Part shown: piece after piece, positions 61,460 through 64,000 of the stretch
Position numbering within the stretch: the first letter of the stretch is position 1
Layout of the letters: every line of letters starts with the position of its first letter
DNA from: Balneolaceae bacterium UBA7797
GTDB lineage: Bacteria; Bacteroidota; Rhodothermia; Balneolales; Balneolaceae
Length of the DNA stretch: 64,000 nucleotides
Reading direction: 5' to 3'
Assembly: GCA_002480645.1 (NCBI GenBank)
Contig: DLCN01000004.1
Coordinates: forward strand, 132,261 to 196,260
Made by a program: the position numbers and the translations under genes
Notes under the pieces: generated by a model
Databases searched by the model: none
Told to the model about the DNA's origin: nothing
The model's input: the letters and a program-made list of their open reading frames with translations, nothing else

Positions 61460-61506
61460 TAACTATATAGCAAGTATATAGACTATATATAGTTGCTATA
61501 TAGTTA
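61460..61506. repeat. Perfect 14-bp AT-rich inverted repeat
   Basis: TAACTATATAGCAA (61460-61473) and TTGCTATATAGTTA (61493-61506) are exact reverse complements around a 19-base loop that is itself made of TATA steps. It could extrude as a cruciform or bind a dimeric protein. Confidence 0.85.
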
Positions 61507-61577
61507 TACCGGATATATCCTGAACGAATGGCAGAGAGATATGGCACGCATAGCCGGTTTTTTATTCCGTAGGTGTA

Positions 61578-61904
61578 CGGCAATCTTGTTGGATAGGAGT
61601 AAACGTATTTATGGAGATCGCTTCGTCGATTGAATGTGAGCAGGTAATGCAGATGAGTCTCCTCGCGATGACGGGCGTTGTATTTTGGGTTGTGCGGTCA
61701 TTGCGAGGAGTTTATTGCGAAAGTGGGGTTGAGGGAGAATTCGACGCGGCAATCTTGTTGGATAGGAGTAAGAGTAATCATGGAGATCGCTTCGTCGATT
61801 GAATGTGAGCAGGTAATGCAAATGAGTCTCCTCGCGATTGTAGAAGTTAGATAATTCGATGACGGGCGTTGTTTTTTGGTTTGTGTGGTCATTGTGAGGA
61901 GTTT
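61578..61904. repeat. Two tandem copies of a REP-like repeat unit
   Basis: Copy 1 is 61578-61714 and copy 2 is 61747-61904. The units share CGGCAATCTTGTTGGATAGG, GGAGATCGCTTCGTCGATTG, GAGTCTCCTCGCGAT, GATGACGGGCGTTGT and GTCATTGnGAGGAGTTTA in the same order; copy 2 has an extra insert of about 21 bases. In copy 1, CTCCTCGCGATGAC and GTCATTGCGAGGAG form a long hairpin. The motif resembles widespread repeats of the form GTCATTGCGAGGAG...GATCGCTTCG found between genes in this phylum. Open frames through the units reflect the repeat and are not genes. Confidence 0.88.
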
Positions 61905-61942
61905 AGAGCGAATGAGAAGCTGAGTAGATAATCGACTCCCTG

Positions 61943-61970
61943 TTTTAAGTCTGCGATTTAAAACTGAAAG
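61943..61970 (+). repeat. Hairpin repeat left of the AT-rich lipoprotein gene
   Basis: This 28-base motif starts TTTTAAGTCTGC and ends in TTTAAAACTGAAAG. It is nearly the same as 62637-62665 and can itself fold (TTTTAA with TTTAAAA). The gene at 62055-62624 lies between the two copies. Confidence 0.6.
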
Positions 61971-62054
61971 ATTTTATTGATTTGATGTATACTTTATCAG
62001 AATTAAGTGAAAGAACAGACACTTGGAATGGTAAAGAATGGGAGAAAAAAGAAA

Positions 62055-62624
62055 ATGATGATTAAAAAAATTGTGTCTGGTGCTTTTAGTCTTATTGTAT
62101 TGAGTCTCATTTCTTGTAGCGGAACACCTAAGAATTTTAAGAATTCAAATTCATTAGAATCGGGTAAATTTTTAAAAGAAATTTCTGAAATTGAGCCTGT
62201 TTTAAAAAAATATGTACTCACGTCCTCTATGGTACCAAAATGTCAAATAGAAGAAAGGAAAGAGCCAATTGATCTAGAAATTATCAATGCTTTTTTTGAT
62301 GAATCTGGATCGAAAGTTGTGTTTTTAGTGGTAGAAACAATAGAAAATGATGAAAATTATCGGAAATTTGTAAATAAAGAGATGGGTGATTATCGATACT
62401 GCGGATTTTTCTTTAAAGGAGAACGGTTAAATAATGGAGAATGGAGTGTTGAATTTATTCATCAATTTGTAATGATAAATGCAAATTCAAAGGATTCTAT
62501 CATTTCTTTTTTAAAGAAAGCATTTTTTAAACATTTATCGGAAGTTCGCTATTCAGATGGCAGTAAGAAGTTTAAATATAACATTGATGATAAGCGAATA
62601 TTTGATGGTGTACTCTTCGAATGA
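62055..62624 (+). CDS. AT-rich lipoprotein of unknown function
   Basis: The ATG at 62055 (MMIKKIVSGAFSLIVLSLIS) gives a lipoprotein signal with the cysteine in LSLISCSG, then a 170-residue exported domain. GGAG at 62041 lies 10 bases before it; an in-frame GTG at 62007 is possible but would spoil the signal. The body is rich in Lys, Asn, Phe and Glu; KVVFLVVETIENDENYRKF and YRYCGFFFKGERLNNGEWS show alternating strands. I do not recognise the family. Base composition is clearly more AT-rich than the housekeeping genes, and the gene is flanked by two near-identical short hairpin repeats, so acquisition by transfer is plausible. Confidence 0.7.
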   Translation: MMIKKIVSGAFSLIVLSLISCSGTPKNFKNSNSLESGKFLKEISEIEPVLKKYVLTSSMVPKCQIEERKEPIDLEIINAFFDESGSKVVFLVVETIENDENYRKFVNKEMGDYRYCGFFFKGERLNNGEWSVEFIHQFVMINANSKDSIISFLKKAFFKHLSEVRYSDGSKKFKYNIDDKRIFDGVLFE

Positions 62625-62636
62625 CCCAAAGTATTT

Positions 62637-62665
62637 TTTTAAGTCTGCAACTTAAAACAGGAAAG
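62637..62665 (+). repeat. Hairpin repeat right of the AT-rich lipoprotein gene
   Basis: TTTTAAGTCTGCAACTTAAA followed by ACAGGAAAG is the second copy of the motif at 61943-61970, with about four differences. TTTTAAG and CTTAAAA form a 7-bp stem. It starts 12 bases after the stop codon, so it could also act as a terminator for the lipoprotein gene, though the T-run precedes the stem. Confidence 0.6.
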
Positions 62666-62825
62666 GGCGAGGTAGTAACTATTCTAGTGGATAAACCTTA
62701 CAGGACTAACACATGGTAATGGAAGCCGGAGCCTCAGGATGGCATTCCCAACGAGGGGAAACGATTATTAAGGTATTAAGTACCTGAATCTGTGGATGTT
62801 AAATACCTGTTCTTGTGATATATTA

Positions 62826-63839
62826 ATGGCTACAGTAAAACAAAAAAGACTATTCATGCAGCGTATGCGACGCATTCTTATCCTGATAACCATTTTAACA
62901 TTTAATACATCCTGTATATTCTCTCAGAATGTAAACTATTCATTCACGGGGAAGTTATTGTATGTTGAAGGATCAGAATTAACATCCGGGACATTTGGAA
63001 ATATCGTGATGATTGATTCCGAGAAAAAGGAAAAGCGGATGATCACGGCAGATTTTCACTTTGATGAAAGCCCGTTTTTAACCTCGGATCAGAAACGGGT
63101 TATATTTTTATCAAAGAGAAGAAAAGGGGACCGGGCTCATGGCTTAAGTAAGTGGAGTGATGTGTACAGTTATGAGCTTGAAACAGGAGAAATTAAAGAG
63201 TATGGAGGGGCGAAAACTAAGGGTATAATGACTCTGTTTGGGCTGGATTCGCTTGATAACCCCATAATTGAAGATGTGAATAAGGAGCTCAACAGAGAAA
63301 TTACAATAACATCAAGTGATCAGTCATTTTACCCGGAACCTATAGGGAATAGCGCAATAAGGAGATTGTTTTTAGCAAGAGATAGTACATTGATAGTAGG
63401 TAACTATTTAAATAAGGGTGTTGTATATAACTTAAATGTATTTACCTATGATTACGAAAGAAAGATTTTCAGATCCTTATTGAAAGATAAGATAGAAGAG
63501 GAGACTAACACTAAGTTCACAGAAAAATTTAGTTGCCGGGCAGGTGGGTTTATGTCCGAAAATAAAGTTTTGATATTGTGTGAATTATATTCATCCAAAA
63601 TATCAAAATTATACAGGTTTGATCTGAAAAATGGGGAATTGAGTATGATCAGGGATATTGGAAACCTATCTATATTTGATAGTCCGGTGACCAATGATGG
63701 GGGAAAACACATATTTTTTATTGCTGCACCATTTGATAATGAGAGGGATGAAGAAATATGGATGTATGAGGAGGCTACGGATGAGCTGGTAAAGATCACC
63801 GATAATAGATACAGGAAAACCGGATTAATGGTGTATTAA
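62826..63839 (+). CDS. Exported protein with TolB-like beta-propeller repeats
   Basis: The 337 residues (from the ATG at 62826) have a signal sequence RRILILITILTFNTSCIFSQ, either lipoprotein type at the cysteine or cleaved after FSQ. Starts at 62856 or 62865 are equally possible, while an ATG at 62796 adds residues without signal character. The rest has PD40/WD40-like strands: FGNIVMIDSEKKEKRMITAD, SPFLTSDQKRVIFLSKRRKG, SDVYSYELETGEI and DEEIWMYEEATDELVKITDN. TolB-type propellers bind partner proteins. The function is unknown. It is AT-richer than most of the window and part of the accessory right-hand end. Confidence 0.72.
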   Translation: MATVKQKRLFMQRMRRILILITILTFNTSCIFSQNVNYSFTGKLLYVEGSELTSGTFGNIVMIDSEKKEKRMITADFHFDESPFLTSDQKRVIFLSKRRKGDRAHGLSKWSDVYSYELETGEIKEYGGAKTKGIMTLFGLDSLDNPIIEDVNKELNREITITSSDQSFYPEPIGNSAIRRLFLARDSTLIVGNYLNKGVVYNLNVFTYDYERKIFRSLLKDKIEEETNTKFTEKFSCRAGGFMSENKVLILCELYSSKISKLYRFDLKNGELSMIRDIGNLSIFDSPVTNDGGKHIFFIAAPFDNERDEEIWMYEEATDELVKITDNRYRKTGLMVY

Positions 63840-63949
63840 CAACTTGCATATAGCGCAAGGAATTAATGAAAATCACCATTTGGTGGTGCATATAAATGAG
63901 TCAAAAGATCAGATATATCACATATAGAAACAAATACTAAGGATTTGCC

Positions 63950-64000
63950 ATGAAAAAGAAATTATTGATCTTAATTGGATGGTTGATGCTGGCAGGTTCA
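63950..64000 (+). CDS. Start of an exported protein, cut by the window end
   Basis: An ATG at 63950 with AAGGA ten bases upstream opens a frame MKKKLLILIGWLMLAGS that continues to the edge. The basic start and hydrophobic run are those of a signal peptide. Nothing can be said about the mature protein. Confidence 0.6.
   Translation, partial: MKKKLLILIGWLMLAGS

Larger units (their letters stand above)
61234..62054. other. Repeat-rich gene-free segment
   Basis: No convincing gene is present in about 800 bases. An open frame at 61284-61481 has no recognisable protein features and its end runs into an AT-rich inverted repeat. The segment holds that inverted repeat (61460-61506), two tandem copies of a REP-like unit (61578-61904) and a hairpin motif (61943-61970) that recurs after the next gene. 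It forms the border between the conserved genes on the left and AT-richer accessory genes on the right. Confidence 0.7.

Noticed and set aside
61284..61481. 65-codon frame after the S9 peptidase gene
   Set aside because: There is no ribosome binding site, family or signal features, and its 3' end runs into the AT-rich inverted repeat. It may at most be a gene remnant.
61611..61802. Frames on both strands through the tandem repeats
   Set aside because: They are produced by the repeat units themselves; the same peptide segment appears twice because the DNA is duplicated.
1..64000. tRNA or rRNA genes
   Set aside because: No cloverleaf with a TTCGA-type T loop or rRNA-like sequence was noticed in the gaps between genes; a tRNA search program would settle this.

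Overview
The window looks like chromosomal DNA of a motile, Gram-negative member of the Balneolaeota/Bacteroidota group, most likely Balneola-like. This rests on three exported proteins ending in a type IX secretion (T9SS) sorting domain with the NYPNPFNP signature, a PorX-type T9SS regulator, promoters of the Bacteroidota form TTG-N19-TAnnTTTG, several lipoproteins and an OmpA protein with thrombospondin-3 repeats. No rRNA, tRNA, CRISPR array, prophage or IS transposase was recognised.

Layout. 1-3.4 kb: small membrane proteins and a GH43-type lipoprotein. 3.4-9.5 kb: M19 dipeptidase, YCII protein, nitroreductase, OmpA, TlpA-like thioredoxin and a two-domain VOC protein. 9.5-17.3 kb (minus): two T9SS cargo proteins, a NarL-type response regulator and its large beta-propeller sensor kinase. 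17.4-24.5 kb: small conserved genes, the run rsgA / DUF3667 / gamma-carbonic anhydrase / hemW, two HU-family proteins (one membrane-anchored) and an unknown gene behind a flagellar-type (sigma-28) promoter. 24.5-33.5 kb: T9SS metalloprotease, trhO, an RluA pseudouridine synthase, a hydrolase, a ComEA-like protein, the porX-tsaE-unknown-L,D-transpeptidase operon and pnuC. 33.4-43.4 kb: orphan HsdR_N protein, rpmH-rnpA-yidC, a DUF7282-like repeat lipoprotein, a sterol-desaturase family protein and secA. 43.5-46.5 kb: a polyphosphate-glucokinase-like protein, TPR, VOC and LysR genes. 46.6-52.8 kb: histidine utilisation (hutH, hutU, hutI, hutG), interrupted between hutU and hutI by a direct-repeat-flanked DUF559 endonuclease cassette. 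53.7-58.9 kb: DMT transporter, two tandem chemoreceptors each with a sigma-28-type promoter, a second ppgK-like gene and a DksA-type zinc finger. 59-64 kb: S9 peptidase, then a repeat-rich, AT-richer accessory segment with lipoprotein-like genes.

How the genes work together. HutH, HutU, HutI and HutG together take histidine to glutamate, and a divergent LysR gene with a T-N11-A palindrome is the obvious candidate regulator. PorX and the T9SS cargo genes belong to one secretion theme, supported by SecA and YidC for export and membrane insertion. The two chemoreceptors and the unknown gene at 23.5 kb share an almost identical promoter (TAAGnnnT-N11-yCCGATAA) and are predicted members of one motility regulon.

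The observations most worth following are this shared sigma-28-like element in front of an unknown gene, the DUF559 repeat cassette with an in-frame stop inside the hut operon, the HU domain fused to a membrane anchor, the divergent ppgK paralogue, the leader hairpins of secA and hutH, and the REP-like tandem repeats at the right-hand end.
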